This document shows positions 47,257 to 58,373 of a DNA stretch of 64,000 nt, piece by piece. The position numbers were made by a program, and so were the translations under genes. Each line of letters opens with the position of its first letter. The first letter of the stretch is position 1. Source of the DNA: Crotalaria pallida (lineage: Eukaryota > Streptophyta > Magnoliopsida > Fabales > Fabaceae); assembly GCA_037953625.1 (NCBI GenBank), contig CM075650.1, positions 1,614,501 to 1,678,500 on the forward strand, given 5' to 3'. Below the pieces are notes generated by a model, which ran no database searches, had not been told where the DNA came from, and saw only the letters and a list, made by a program, of their open reading frames with translations.

Positions 47257-47322
47257 GTGCTAAGCCCGAGCAAACGCAGTCCCTGGCCGAGCAGGATCAC
47301 TCTCCCTCACAGGGAGAGTAAG
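47257..47322 (+). other. TekC short LTR exon with YAC-loop hairpin
   Basis: After the acceptor a 20-codon frame ends in LAEQDHSPSQGE and a TAA stop. The hairpin ACTCTCCCT/AGGGAGAGT with CAC loop (47299-47319) spans the last codons. The 3' LTR copy (54419-54484, hairpin 54461-54481) is also intact. TekE encodes the similar LAEQDHYPLQG there. Confidence 0.6.
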
Positions 47323-47664
47323 TTATTTAGAGTCATAGATGTGGTTAGGTCCATGCTAAAATAATTGTTTCGTATTGGGTCTCGGCTATTTGGTCCGAGC
47401 TAAAACACACTTTTGTATATTTTGATCTCGGCCCGATGGCCGAGCTAAACATCATTTTTGTAATTCGAACTAATGAGCTCGGTGTAGCTATGTTTCTCAA
47501 CTCTTGTTTAATGATTAATGAAGCCTTCCGCTTTTAACTCTGATGCTTTTGTTTTTAATGAAAGGAAGTATTATTTTGGCAAAATATCATGTCCATCTTA
47601 AAAGAAAATTTTAAATCCTAATCTTCGGGTTTAAGGGTAATTGTTATATAGGGTGTTACATTTT

Positions 47665-47676
47665 TGGTATCAGAGC
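47665..47676 (+). promoter_or_regulatory. TekC primer binding site
   Basis: TGGTATCAGAGC four bases after the LTR. Confidence 0.93.
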
Positions 47677-47860
47677 AATTTCTCCTCGGCCTATTGGAGT
47701 TACAAGGAACTCCAGTGGTTACTCACCAAGAGAGTGACAAATAAGTAGAGTCTAGGAGTTTAGGTCAGGCAATAGGGCTTATAGGTATACATGCCTAAAT
47801 ATATATATATTTACTTGATTATTCGGAATTTAATTGGCTTTCTCTCCATGACCGAACAGC

Positions 47861-50749
47861 ATGGCTGGGAGACGAGCTGATAACTACCGAATTGCCACTG
47901 TGTTGGAAACCCTGGTTCAGCTACAGCAGAACCAAGCGCAGGCTCAGCAGAATCAGGCTGAGAACCTCGCTCAAAACATCGCCGCATCCGCAGCAGCTGC
48001 AGCTGCAGCCCTTCAGCCTCAACCTCCAGCTCCGGTCGAGATAGACTGGATGAGCCGATTTCGGAAAAACGAACCACCTCGGTTCGAAGGAGGATATAAC
48101 CCAGATGGAGCTCAGAGATGGCTCCAGGATATTGAGAAGATCTTCCGATCTCTGCAACCTCCCTATGAGTACAGGGTGAGGTTGGCCGAGTTTGTGCTGG
48201 TTAATGAAGCCGAGCACTGGTGGGATCAACAGAGCCGAGGACTGGAAGCGGCTAATGAGGTCATCACTTGGGATTTGTTCCGAGCTCGCTTCTTCGAAAA
48301 GTACTTTCCCGAGGATGTTAGGAGAGAGAAGGAGCTCGTTTTTCTCAAGTTGGAACAGAGGAACTTGAGCGTTGGGGAGTATGCCGCTCAGTTCGAAGAC
48401 TTGATCCGTTATTCAGGGAGCTACCGAGATGCCGATGAGCGTACCAAGTGCATCAAGTTTGAGTCTGGTCTCCGTGATGATATTCGGCTCGCATTCGAAT
48501 ATCAGAACGTGGCCAATCTCTCGCAACTGGTGAACATGGCTAGTACCTATGAGAAAGGACTTAAGAGGAAAGCTGATGGAAAGAGGAGCAGGTCGGCACA
48601 GAAAGCAGTGGGTCCGATCAAGGGAAAAGGAGTCGTTCAGAGATCTGCTCCCTATGTGACTCCGAGCGCAAGAATGTCAACAGCCCCGAGGAGTGGTGGT
48701 CAGATGGTGGCTGTCCCTGGCCCGTATCCGATATGCCAACATTGTGGAAGGCAACACCGGGGAGAATGCTGGAGTCTGAACCCGAGCGCCAGAGGATCCT
48801 GTTTCCGATGTGGCAAGCCTGGCCATTTTGCAGCTCGGTGTACCGAGAATATTGTGAAGCAAGAGGTCAATGTGACCAAGGCTCATCAGACTGGTATTAG
48901 CCGACCTATGCAGAGAGGCAAAGTTTACACTATGGATGGAGAAGAAGTGACTGATGCTGACGAACTGATCCGAGGTACTTGCCAAGTAAACAGTATTCCT
49001 TGTGCCGTGCTTTTTGACTGTGGAGCCACACATTCTTTCATTTCCCTTGACTGTATGAATAGACTAAAACTATCCCCAGTAGAAATGTCTTACAAACTAT
49101 CCATTTCCACCCCAACCAATTCTTCTGTAATCACTTCTAAAATGTGTCTAGAGTGTCCTATCCAAGTATTAGGCAGAGAATTTAAAGTCAATCTGATTTG
49201 TCTACACTTAACCAAGCTAGATATTATCCTTGGCATGGACTGGATGTCTCAACACCGTGTCTTACTCGATTGCCGAGAGAAGACCGTAATCTTTAGTGGC
49301 CCGTCTGTTGCGAAGTTAGAGACAACAGAGGAACCGACCTTAGACCAAATTCCTATGGTCGGAGAATTCCCTGAGGTTTTCTCGGACGAAATGCCTGGCT
49401 TACCGCCGAATAGAGAAGTAGAGTTCAGTATAGACCTCCTTCCGGGAACTGGCCCGATCTCAATTGCTCCGTACAGAATGGCGCCTCCCGAGCTAGAAGA
49501 GCTTAAGAAACAGCTGGAAGAACTTTTGGCCAAAAAGCTAATCCGACCAAGCGTATCGCTGTGGGGAGCCCCAATCCTGTTTGTGAAAAAGAAAGATGGT
49601 AGTCTCAGAATGTGCACTGACTATAGAAAGCTCAACGCGGTAACGGTGAAGAATAAATATCCCCTCCCTTGGATTGATGACTTATTGGACCAACTCAAGG
49701 GAGCGTCGGTGTTTTCAAAGATAGATCTCCGATCTGGATATCACCAAATCTGAGTCCGAGAAGAAGACATTCCGAAGACAGCCTTCCGATCAAGGTATGG
49801 GCATTTTGAGTACGTGGTTATGCCCTTCGGACTTACCAACGCCCCTGCCATCTTCATGGATTACATGAATAGGATTTTCCGACCTTACTTGGACTCGTTC
49901 GTGATAGTCTTCATTGATGATATCCTCATCTACTCTCGGAATCCGAGCGAACACGAACAACATTTGAGAACGGTACTACAGGTTCTGAAAGATAAGAATC
50001 TCTACGCTAAGCTCTCTAAGTGCAGTTTTTGGCTCAACGAGGTCCATTTCCTCGGGCATGTGATATCCGAGCAAGGTGTAGTAGTTGACCCTTCCAAGGT
50101 GGAAGCGGTACTTAAGTGGGAGAGACCGAACTCGGTGACCGAGATCAGGAGTTTCCTCGGTCTTGCAGGGTATTACAGAAGATTCATCGAAGGATTCTCT
50201 AAACTGGCGCTACCATTGACCTCGTTAACCAGAAAGGATACCCCATACCAATGGTCCGAGGTGTGTGAACAAAGCTTTCAAGAGCTAAAGAAAAGGTTGA
50301 CGAGTTCGCCCGTGTTGATTTTACCCGATCCAACCAAAACCTTTGACGTATTTTGTGACGCCTCAAAGCAGGGCCTTGGCTGTGTGCTGATGCAACAAGG
50401 AAAAGTGGTGGCGTATGCCTCTCGGCAACTTCGGCAACACGAGCAGAACTACCCTACGCATGATCTCGAATTGGCAGCCGTGGTGTTTGCCCTTAAGATT
50501 TGGAGACACTACCTGTATGGCACGAAATTCGAGGTGTTCAGTGACCACAAGAGTCTCGGCTATCTGTTCGACCAGAAGGAATTCAATATGAGACAGCGCA
50601 GATGGGTGGAATTTTTGAAAGACTATGATTTCAACTTGCACTATCATCCTGGGAAAAGCCAATGTGGTGGCCGACGCACTGAGCAGGAAGAGTCTTCACT
50701 TGAGCAACATGATGGTCCGAGAGATGCAGCTGATGCAAGAGTTCAGTGA
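47861..50749 (+). pseudogene. gag-pol: TekC Gag, protease, reverse transcriptase and RNase H
   Basis: One frame from ATG 47861 (MAGRRADNYRIATVLETL), broken by TGA at 49751-49753 inside RT, where TekA codes Arg (YHQIR). Domains: Gag with FRKNEPPRFEGGYNPDGAQRW, a CX2CX4HX4C knuckle (CFRCGKPGHFAARC, from residue 314), protease with DCGATHSF at about 386, where the usual D-S/T-G has Cys; RT (MPFGLTNAPA and FIDD at 49910-49921) and RNase H to HYHPGK. An extra A in the run 50654-50657 then shifts the frame and the ORF ends at 50749. The rest of the protein continues in the next entry. Confidence 0.93.
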
Positions 50750-52250
50750 TCTTAACCTCGGCATACAGAAAAAAGAAAACAGTGTTGTCTTGGAGATGTT
50801 GCAGGTAACCAATGATTTTGTGGGTTTCATTAAAGAAAGACAGACTGATGACCTAGAGCTCCAAAAACTGCAAGAAAGAGCAGGAGACAAGGATGAACCT
50901 GACTTCACTAAAGGACCTGATGGTCTCGTACGATTTCGAGGCAGAGTTTGCATCCCCATGGACTTTGAAGTCCGAAGAGAGTTGATGGAAGAAGCCCACA
51001 AGACGAAGATGAGTCTTCACCCAGGTGCCACAAAGATGTACCAAGATCTGAAGAGGTTATTTTGGTGGCCGAGGTTGAAGACCGACGTGGCCGATTATGT
51101 GTCTCGGTGCTTGACATGTCAGAAAGCCAAGATCGAGCATCAGAAACCAGGAGGATTACTCAAATCCTTGGAGATTCCACAATGGAAGTGGGATAGCATT
51201 TCGATGGACTTCGTATCAGGTCTATCAAAGACGAGATCAGGGCAGGAAGCCATTTGGGTTGTGGTAGACCGACTTACAAAGTGTGCTCATTTCCTACCGA
51301 TCAGCATGAAGTACAGCCTGGAGAAGCTGACGCAACTGTACATAAAGGACATTGTTCGACTCCATGGTGTTCCGAGCAGCATAGTGTCGGACCGTGATCC
51401 TCGCTTTTTATCTCGATTCTGGCAGAGTCTGCAAAAAGCCATGGGTACGAAGTTGAGGTTTAGCACTGCTTATCATCCCCAAACTGACGGACAATCCGAG
51501 CGCACCATTCAGACTCTTGAGGACTTGCTGAGGACATGTGTGCTTGAACAGTCGGAAAGCTGGGAAACACTATTGACGTTGGTAGAATTCACCTACAACA
51601 ACAGCTTTCATTCAAGTATCGGAATGGCTCCTTTCGAAGCCTTGTATGTTCGGAAATGCCGAACGCCGCTATGCTGGTTCCAGATAGGATCAAACTTATT
51701 GATTGGTCCCGACATTGTTCATGAGACAACTGAGAAGATCCGAATGATACAAGGGAAGATGAAAGCCGCTCAGGACCGACAGAAGAGCTATGCTCACAAG
51801 AGAAGGAAACCCTTGAACTTCATCAAGGGAGATCATGTATTTCTTCGGGTATCCCCTATGACGGGTATCGGCCGAGCTATCAAATCAAAGAAGTTGACCC
51901 CTAGGTTTGTCGGACCGTACCAGATATCGGAGAAGGTCGGACCAGTAGCGTACAGAATTGCTCTACCTCCGCACTTGTCTAAGCTCCACAATGTGTTCCA
52001 TGTCTCGCAACTTAGGAGATACATTCACGACCCCTCGCATGTGATAGCAGTGGACGAACTGCCGCTAAAAGACAACCTGACCTTCGAAGTCCTACCAGTC
52101 CGAGTTGAGGACAAACAAGTCAGACGACTCAGAGGGAAGGAAATCTCTTTAGTCAAGGTCGTCTGGAATCGGAATGACGTGGAGGAAGCCACGTGGGAAC
52201 TCGAGGACAAGATGAAGCAGTCGTATCCGCAACTGTTCAATGCCGACTAA
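50640..52250 (+). pseudogene. pol: TekC end of RNase H, integrase and chromodomain
   Basis: Continues the polyprotein after the A-run frameshift: ANVVADALSRKS, integrase zinc region (HPGATKMY...CLTCQKAK), all three catalytic residues (Asp at 51207-51209, Asp at 51390-51392, Glu at 51498-51500), the FTYNNSFHSSIGMAPFEALY block, GPYQI region and a C-terminal chromodomain-like end (VKVVWNRNDVEEATWELEDKMKQSYPQLF). The TAA stop at 52248-52250 overlaps the first base of the pre-PPT hairpin. Confidence 0.93.
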
Positions 52251-52286
52251 ATTTCGAGGACGAAATTCCTGTAAGTGGGAGAGGAA
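52250..52286 (+). promoter_or_regulatory. TekC pre-PPT hairpin and polypurine tract
   Basis: AATTTCG/CGAAATT around AGGA (52250-52267), then GTAAGTGGGAGAGGAA (52271-52286) to the LTR. Confidence 0.85.
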
Positions 52287-54822
52287 TGTAACATCCCAAA
52301 AATTAATATTAAATAATATAATTTTAGTGAATAAATATCTATTTAGGGATAGGATTAAGCCTTAGAAATTGTACAAGGTTAGAAGGGTAGAACGAGCATA
52401 AGCCGACCTAGGATGTGAGATTAAGGCCTCGGCCCGATCCCGGCCGAGCTAGATAAGATTGTGTGCATATGAACCGAGCTGAAAGGGAACCCAACGGGAA
52501 ACCCATTGTCCAGTCTGGATTATCCGACCTCAGCGCAACTCATAGCGTTATCCGAAAGTTAAGCTCGGATTGTTGATGTTCCTACAAGCCGAGCCAACAT
52601 ATCCTGGCCGACGTATTCGAGCTGACACTGCCTAGCTCCTCCGTGCCAGCTCATGTTGAGTTGTAGCCCTTTGGGAACCGTACCATCCGTACACTGTCCT
52701 TATCCTTCACTTTATGTCTCTATCATTACTTTATGTCCCTTTCAATGTACTATTCATGGCTTCCTCAAGAAGCCAATGAATCTTGGCCATATATATTCTA
52801 AGCTTCCTCAAGAAGCTAATAAATCCTAGCCACACAAATGTTTTCCCTAAATGAATAAAAGAACCCCACATACATAACCCTCAACACTTTGCATTCTCAC
52901 TCTTTTTCTCTCCTACGAATCTCTCTCTTTCTCCTCCAAAGCTTAAGCAAACAAAACCCCAACATTTTCCTTCTCCCTCTCTTCTCACAAACCGGAACCC
53001 TCCTCCTCTCTGTTCTCTTCTACTCCGGCGTTCCTGGACCGGCGTAGTGTTGTGGTGGCAGCAAGGAGGACACGGATTCGAGTGGTGTGAAGTTCACAAG
53101 GTCAAGGAAGCCATTCTCAAGCTCTCAACTCTTATCTCTCACGGTTTGAGGTAAGGAGTGAGTGTTACCTCTACTTGAGTTTGGGTTTCTAGGTGTTCAT
53201 AAAGGGTACTAAGAGTGGGTGTTAGATTAGGGAATGGATCTAGGTTAATGTAGAAAGGAAATGGTAAAAAGGGTAAAAAGGGAACTAATAAATGAATTAG
53301 AAACATGAGTTTGAAGTAGGGATGAGTATCGTTATATGCTATATGTTGGTATTTGCATGATGGATTGGTTAAATGCTTTGTTCTTATTGTTGTTGCTGTT
53401 GTATAAGTGATTATGAACATGGTGTATAAATGTTTATGAGCTTTGATATTTATGATCTATGTCTGTGGCCGAGATGAGTGACTTCGGGAATGGGTATGAG
53501 GAAATGGTAGAGATGGAAAGTAGGAGAGATAGAGTAATAAGGCAGAAAATGAGTAAGGTTAATGTAAAGAGGAATAAATTAAAGAGTTGAGCCGAGAGAG
53601 GCCGAGCTAAATAATGGTTGAAAGGACAAGAGGAATAAAAGAGAAATGGCTGTGTGATCGGGTCATAGAAGACGCGTACTAGGTGCGTGCCTTGATCGCG
53701 TCAGACGCATACTGGGTATGTGTAGCTGTAAGACGGGTACTGGGTGCTCGCAGTTATGATTCGCGCAGGATTCCGAGAACGGAATCGGTGGGAAGTGGTC
53801 CTGGTCATAGCAGACGCGTACTGGGTGCGTGCATTGATCGCGTAAGTCGCCGAGATGCGCCGCTGTAAGACGGGTACTGGGTGCTCGCAGTTATGGACTC
53901 TCCCTAACCCCATAGAATGATCGACGGTAGTGCTCCTGGTCATAGAAGACGCGTACTGGGTGCGTGCATTGATCGCGTCAGACGCATACTGGGTATGTGC
54001 AGCTGTAAGACGGGTACTGGGTACTCGCATTTATGGGCACTCCAATATCCGACTGTAAATGGTGTAAGACATGCACTGGGTGTATGCATCCGAGAAGAGT
54101 AAAAGATTGTAAACTATGTGAAAATGGAATAATGAGTAATGCCCGAGATAGAGATGGTAATCCGAGGTAAGAGAATGTGAACCGAGGTATAACTAATAGG
54201 TAATAGAGTGATTGGATAGTGTGATGTGAGCCGAGCCGGATGAGATTGTGTGTATGTAAACCGAGCTAAATGAGATAGTATGCATGTGATATAGGGTTTG
54301 ATTACTTGCTATTTATATGCTATTTGACTACTTGTGTTTGGCTTGGTAGTTCGGTATGTCATTTTAGAAACTACTTATTTAAGTTCTGTGTAATGCTCAC
54401 CTTCTTACCATTTTTCAGGTGCTGAGCCCGAGCAAACGCAGTCCCCGGCCGAGCAGGATCACTCTCCCTCACAGGGAGAGTAAGTTATTTAGAGTCATAG
54501 ATGTGGTTAGGTCCGTGCTAAAATAATTGTTTCGTATTGGGTCTCGGCTATTTGGTCCGAGCTAAAACACACTTTTGTATATTTTGATCTCGGCCCGATG
54601 GCCGAGCTAAACATCATTTTTGTAATTCGAACTAATGAGCTCGGTGTAGCTATGTTTCTCAACTCTTGTTTAATGATTAATGAAGCCTTCCGATTTTAAC
54701 TCTGATGCTTTTGTTTTTAATGAAAGGAAATATTATTTTGGCAAAATATCATGTCCATCTTAAAAGAAAATTTTAAATCCTAATCTTCGGGTTTAAGGGT
54801 AATTATTATATAGGGTGTTACA
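52287..54822 (+). repeat. TekC 3' LTR (2536 bp)
   Basis: Matches 45124-47660. Its hairpin array is at 53673-54086; the first loop there is TAG instead of TGG (53673 unit). The donor- and acceptor-like sites are unchanged. Confidence 0.95.
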
Positions 54823-54827
54823 GAGGA

Positions 54828-55186
54828 TCCTGACCTCTGGTCTGACAAGGATGCAGAGGAGTACTCTAGTGACGAGAGTTGGATCATTAGTCCTGAGGAG
54901 TTGCTGATGGACGATGATGAGTGGTATAGCAGATTCGGAAAGCAAGATTAGGGAAGGATTTATGAATATGGTTAGGGAGTAGGTAATTTTTCTTTTGAGT
55001 ATGTAATTCCCCATGAGTTCTTAGCAACCTGGTCCTGCTGTAACCCCAACAAGTTAACCTTTGTATGGATACTTTGACATGAATTCAAATGGGCCATTCT
55101 ATTTAACTAATGTTTTGAAAAAAAATGGCCCCTAATTTTCACTTAGAAAGGACTATGATTTCAAGTTGCCGAATCGGGGTGTTACA
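54828..55186 (+). repeat. LarB3 3' LTR, last part
   Basis: Resumes the LTR ORF after TekC (54828-54951) and ends CGGGGTGTTACA, followed by the GGCTC duplication. Confidence 0.93.
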
Positions 55187-55191
55187 GGCTC

Positions 55192-55760
55192 TGTCTGGTC
55201 GTCTTACTCAACCAATGCGTGCGGGTTCCAACTACCACACGTCTTATAAGGTCCAGTACCCATAGACCCCGGAGTCGTGGGGCTCCTGCCACTGCGTTCC
55301 CCGTCTGTCGAGGATACGACTTACCGATGCGTACAGATCCCCAAAGGTCGCACGTCTTACTCAACCCATGCGTGCGGGTTCCAACTACCACACGTCTTCT
55401 AGGGTCCAGTACCCACCAACCCCTTCTCTTTTATTATCTTTCCTGTTCCTTTTGTAGTGTCGTGCGGCTCCCGCCACTGCGTTCCCCGTCTGTCGAGGAT
55501 ACGACTTACCGATGCGTACGGATCCCTAAAGGCCGCACGTCTTACTCAACCCATGCGTGCGGGTTCCAACTACCGCACGTCTTCTAGGGCCCAGTACCCA
55601 CCGACATAGAAATGGGTGATGCGAATACCCCACTGCGTTCCCCGTCTGTCGAGGATACGACTTACCGATGCGTACGGATCCCCAAAGGCCGCACGTCTTA
55701 CACAATCCGTGCATACGGCCCGCCTGTAATCGTCATGACACCAGCCATACGTCTAATAGG
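55192..55760 (-). repeat. TekD LTR tandem repeat, units 2 to 4
   Basis: Units of about 170-190 bp share the core CCACTGCGTTCCCCGTCTGT (55287, 55474, 55631) followed by GGATACGACTTACCGATGCG. Within them are inverted repeats: CCGCACG/CGTGCGG, GTCG/CGAC and, on the minus strand, GGGT/ACCC around ACTGG, a loop word also met in TekC. Confidence 0.8.
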
Positions 55761-57240
55761 ATCGATATTCGCATACCCGAGTGCTTTCTTTATTCTCTTT
55801 TCATTTCTCTTTTATTTTATGTCTTTTTCCTTTTTATCAATTTTAGTCCGCCCTTGCCTATCACCTTTTTCTTCTACTATCATTTTTCCTCTTTTTCTCC
55901 CTAAAATTTCCTCTATGTTCTATTCTCTTCCTAACTTAGCACCTATGCAAACCAAACTCACTTTACCTCTTTGAACGCAACAAACTTATAAATTACAATC
56001 ATAAATTAAATATTCCGTTAACAATTACAATTCTTATTTAATTATCATGCATATAATCCTTAACATCAGATAGCACTTTACTCAGGTACTTATACATATA
56101 TACATAAAATTAACATATAATTCAAAGAATTCATCACTTAAGCATTTAACACATTTCAAATAGCATTTATCTCATATAAGCATATTATCTCATTAAAATA
56201 AATTCTAAATTCCCTAATCACACATAAGCAATTAACCTTGATCCAGATTATACAGTACTAGTATCTCACCCACCGAGACGGCAAATAAACCCCTTACCTT
56301 GGGGTTCTACCAGAACCTGTTTCGAGGCACGACGAGGAGATCCTGTTTCTACTCACGGCATTACGCGGTTCGTTGCTCGCATTTTAGCTGGTCCTAAAGT
56401 CCTTCATCGTCTGACTATATTTATTAAATCAAATAGGAATCAATTTATTGCGCCAAAATCGTCTCAATTTGAAATCTCAACAATTAATATGAAGTTTCAA
56501 ATTAAAATCGTTGTTTTCTCAATAAAATAGTGTAGTTTCTTATTGAATAGCATTTAACTAAAATTCATAAGTCAAGGTCAAATAGAAATTTAAACTTAAG
56601 ACTATTGCTTTCTCAATAAAATACTAGATCTTTTTGTTAAAAGTACGCTAACTTTCAAAAGTAGCATATTCGTCAGAAATACATTAAAGTAAAGTAATTT
56701 TAGTTTTAAGTTACAAAATCAATTGCGTAACTTGACACTATTAATTCCGAACTAAAAGGACGTGTGCTCAATTCAAAAATTAGTCCAAGTCGCCATCGTA
56801 ATCTTAAAACAATTACACTTCCCTTCAGTTTGAAATTAATGTTCAACGCCCTATCTCGGATTAACATTATGCCGAGTATATCAGATTTCTTATTAATTAA
56901 TGTATTGTTTAGTTTAGGGACAATTCAACCTCACTAAACAATAACTCAATTACTTAGGGACCTGACACAATTAACAGCATACTTTTAAAAATCATCGTTC
57001 GGCATATCGGTCAACTTGATATAATACAAATCAGATTAACTAATTAAAATCCTTATCAATACTAGTATAAATAGTAAAATTGAAACTTAATACTAAGTCC
57101 AAATATCATTTATTTTTTAAAACAACAATAACATTTCAGAATAGTTAAACAAATAGATAATTAGTACTAATATTATTATAATTAGTATTATCATTATTAA
57201 AACACAATATAGAGTAATTAAAAGGGTATTAGAGATTTAC
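55761..57240 (-). other. TekD LTR, AT-rich part
   Basis: About 1.5 kb of AT-rich sequence without ORFs or clear repeats, T/C-rich at 55780-55975. On this reading it is the body of the possible LTR intron. Confidence 0.6.
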
Positions 57241-57850
57241 CCTCTTAGATGGTTGTGGAGGCCGGTTCGGTTAACCCGGTTCGAAACACATCGAGGTGGC
57301 TGGACATGGTACGTTGATGGTGACGTCGATATCGGCGTCGGTGGCGAGAACGGTGACGGTGACGGCGTCGGTTCGGTTCTTCGTTCGCGAGGGTGATGGC
57401 GGTTTGGTTCGGTTCTAGGGCTCCATTTATCTCCAGTTCAAGGCAAAGTCGATTCACAATGGAGGACCAACCACCACGGCGGTGGCGGCGAGAACCCATG
57501 GAGGAGAGAGAGACGCGAGATTGAAGGGTCAATCGAAGGAGGAGGAGGTCGTGATCGCTGTCCCCAACCTCGCCGTCTTCGCCGCTGATTGGGCTGGTTC
57601 GGGGTGGCTGCGGCGCGAACCCAAGGAAGAAGGAGACGGAGGTGAGAGAGTGAAGGAGAGGCGATGGTGAGAGGGAGAGAACTCGAGGGAGGAGAGAGAG
57701 GGGCTAAGGGCGGCAGCGGCTGGGAGGGTGGTGGCCGGCGGAGGGACAGAAGAGCCATGGAGGAGGAGAATGTGGTTGGGGGTGGGGTTAGGGCCGGCGC
57801 CCTTGAGGGAGAAGAAGGAGGAGTTGGGGGGTGGTTGTTCGAACCCCCCT
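57241..57850 (-). other. TekD GC-rich LTR leader
   Basis: A sharp GC island in AT-rich DNA, CT-rich on the minus strand, with CGTCACCGTC-type triplet repeats at about 57325-57370. Open frames here encode only low-complexity Pro/Ser/Arg stretches. It probably corresponds to the transcript leader, as in TekC. Confidence 0.45.
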
Positions 57851-58336
57851 TCCTCTTTTTATTTTATTTATTTATTTTATTTTATTTTATTTTTAAATTA
57901 TTATTATTATTACATTATTATTATTATTAGTATTATTTTAAAAGTACTAATAAACTTTTTTTTTACTAATACACACTTTTATTTATTTATTTATTTTATT
58001 TTATTTATTCTTTTATTTTAAAACTCAAAATACCAATAATCAATTTTAAATACTAGAATAAAAATTATAAAGTAAGAAACTTATAAATATTTCCAATAAA
58101 ATATTTTCACATGAAATATATCAAAGTAAAGTAAAACACATAAAGTATATTTTTGATATAGGATAACTATTTTAAATGAATTTACTTTAGAACATAAAAG
58201 AAATGAAATATATTTTCGTAATTAACATAATGTATTTTTATAAAAATACACAACTAAATAATTTATTTTTAAGAAACATTTATTTAAGTCAATAAAATTT
58301 ATAAATATATTAGGAATTAAAATTAGGGATGTTACA

Positions 58337-58373
58337 TTTCTCCCCTACTTATTGAAATTTCGTCCTCGAAATT
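58337..58373 (-). promoter_or_regulatory. TekD polypurine tract and pre-PPT hairpin
   Basis: Minus-strand AAGTAGGGGAGAAA (58337-58350) abuts the LTR; AATTTCG/CGAAATT around AGGA at 58356-58373. Confidence 0.85.

Larger units (their letters stand above)
45124..47660 (+). repeat. TekC 5' LTR (2537 bp)
   Basis: TGTAACATCCC to GGTGTTACA. Order: U3; CATATATAT TATA-like box at about 45625; CT-rich leader; donor GAG|GTAAGG at 45988; intron-like part with the hairpin array (46511-46924); acceptor at 47256; short exon with YAC-loop hairpin; AT-rich end. Confidence 0.95.
45124..54822 (+). mobile_element. TekC: full-length Tekay-like chromovirus with broken pol
   Basis: A 9.7-kb element with LTRs 45124-47660 and 52287-54822, Met-type primer site, gag-pol, chromodomain, pre-PPT hairpin and polypurine tract. 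LTRs are about 99 percent alike by eye. Two lesions break the single gag-pol frame. CCGAG/CTCGG words are unusually frequent in the LTRs and the coding part, a compositional mark not seen in TekA. Confidence 0.95.
45119..54827. repeat. Target-site duplication of TekC (GAGGA)
   Basis: GAGGA at 45119-45123 and 54823-54827 flanks TekC exactly. Confidence 0.95.
23353..55186 (+). mobile_element. LarB3: complete long-LTR non-autonomous element with two later insertions
   Basis: 5' LTR 23353-28233 plus 38311-38519; interior 38520-40085 (1.57 kb, no gag-pol); 3' LTR 40086-45123 plus 54828-55186 (about 5.4 kb). The first LTR base pair is mutated (TATAAC instead of TGTAAC). Nearly 90 percent of the element is LTR. 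Primer site and pre-PPT hairpin are intact, so it has the signals needed for mobilisation in trans. It resembles LARD-type elements but with a much longer LTR and shorter interior than the usual description. Confidence 0.9.
23348..55191. repeat. Target-site duplication of LarB3 (GGCTC)
   Basis: GGCTC at 23348-23352 precedes TATAACACCCC, and GGCTC at 55187-55191 follows the closing TGTTACA. It shows that a 31.8-kb block is one element plus later insertions. Confidence 0.95.
22898..57240 (-). other. Possible LTR intron of TekD (interrupted by LarB3)
   Basis: On the minus strand, donor AAGAGG|GTAAAT lies at 57241/57240 after a GC-rich leader. The acceptor, CTCACCCTTACAACCACCACAG|GTACAG, lies at 22898/22897. 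After removing LarB3 the intron would be about 2.5 kb. Inferred from site consensus and from the matching layout in TekC and TekE. Confidence 0.35.
55192..58336 (-). repeat. TekD 3' LTR, proximal piece
   Basis: Joined with 22437-23352 it gives an LTR of about 4.06 kb. Contents on the minus strand from 58336: AT-rich U3; GC-rich leader (57850-57241); donor-like site; AT-rich intron-like part; tandem repeat (55760-55192). Confidence 0.85.

Noticed and set aside
57245..57758. Pro/Ser/Arg-rich minus-strand ORFs in the GC-rich part of TekD LTR
   Set aside because: Low-complexity translation of a CT/CG-rich leader with triplet repeats; overlapping frames are equally open.
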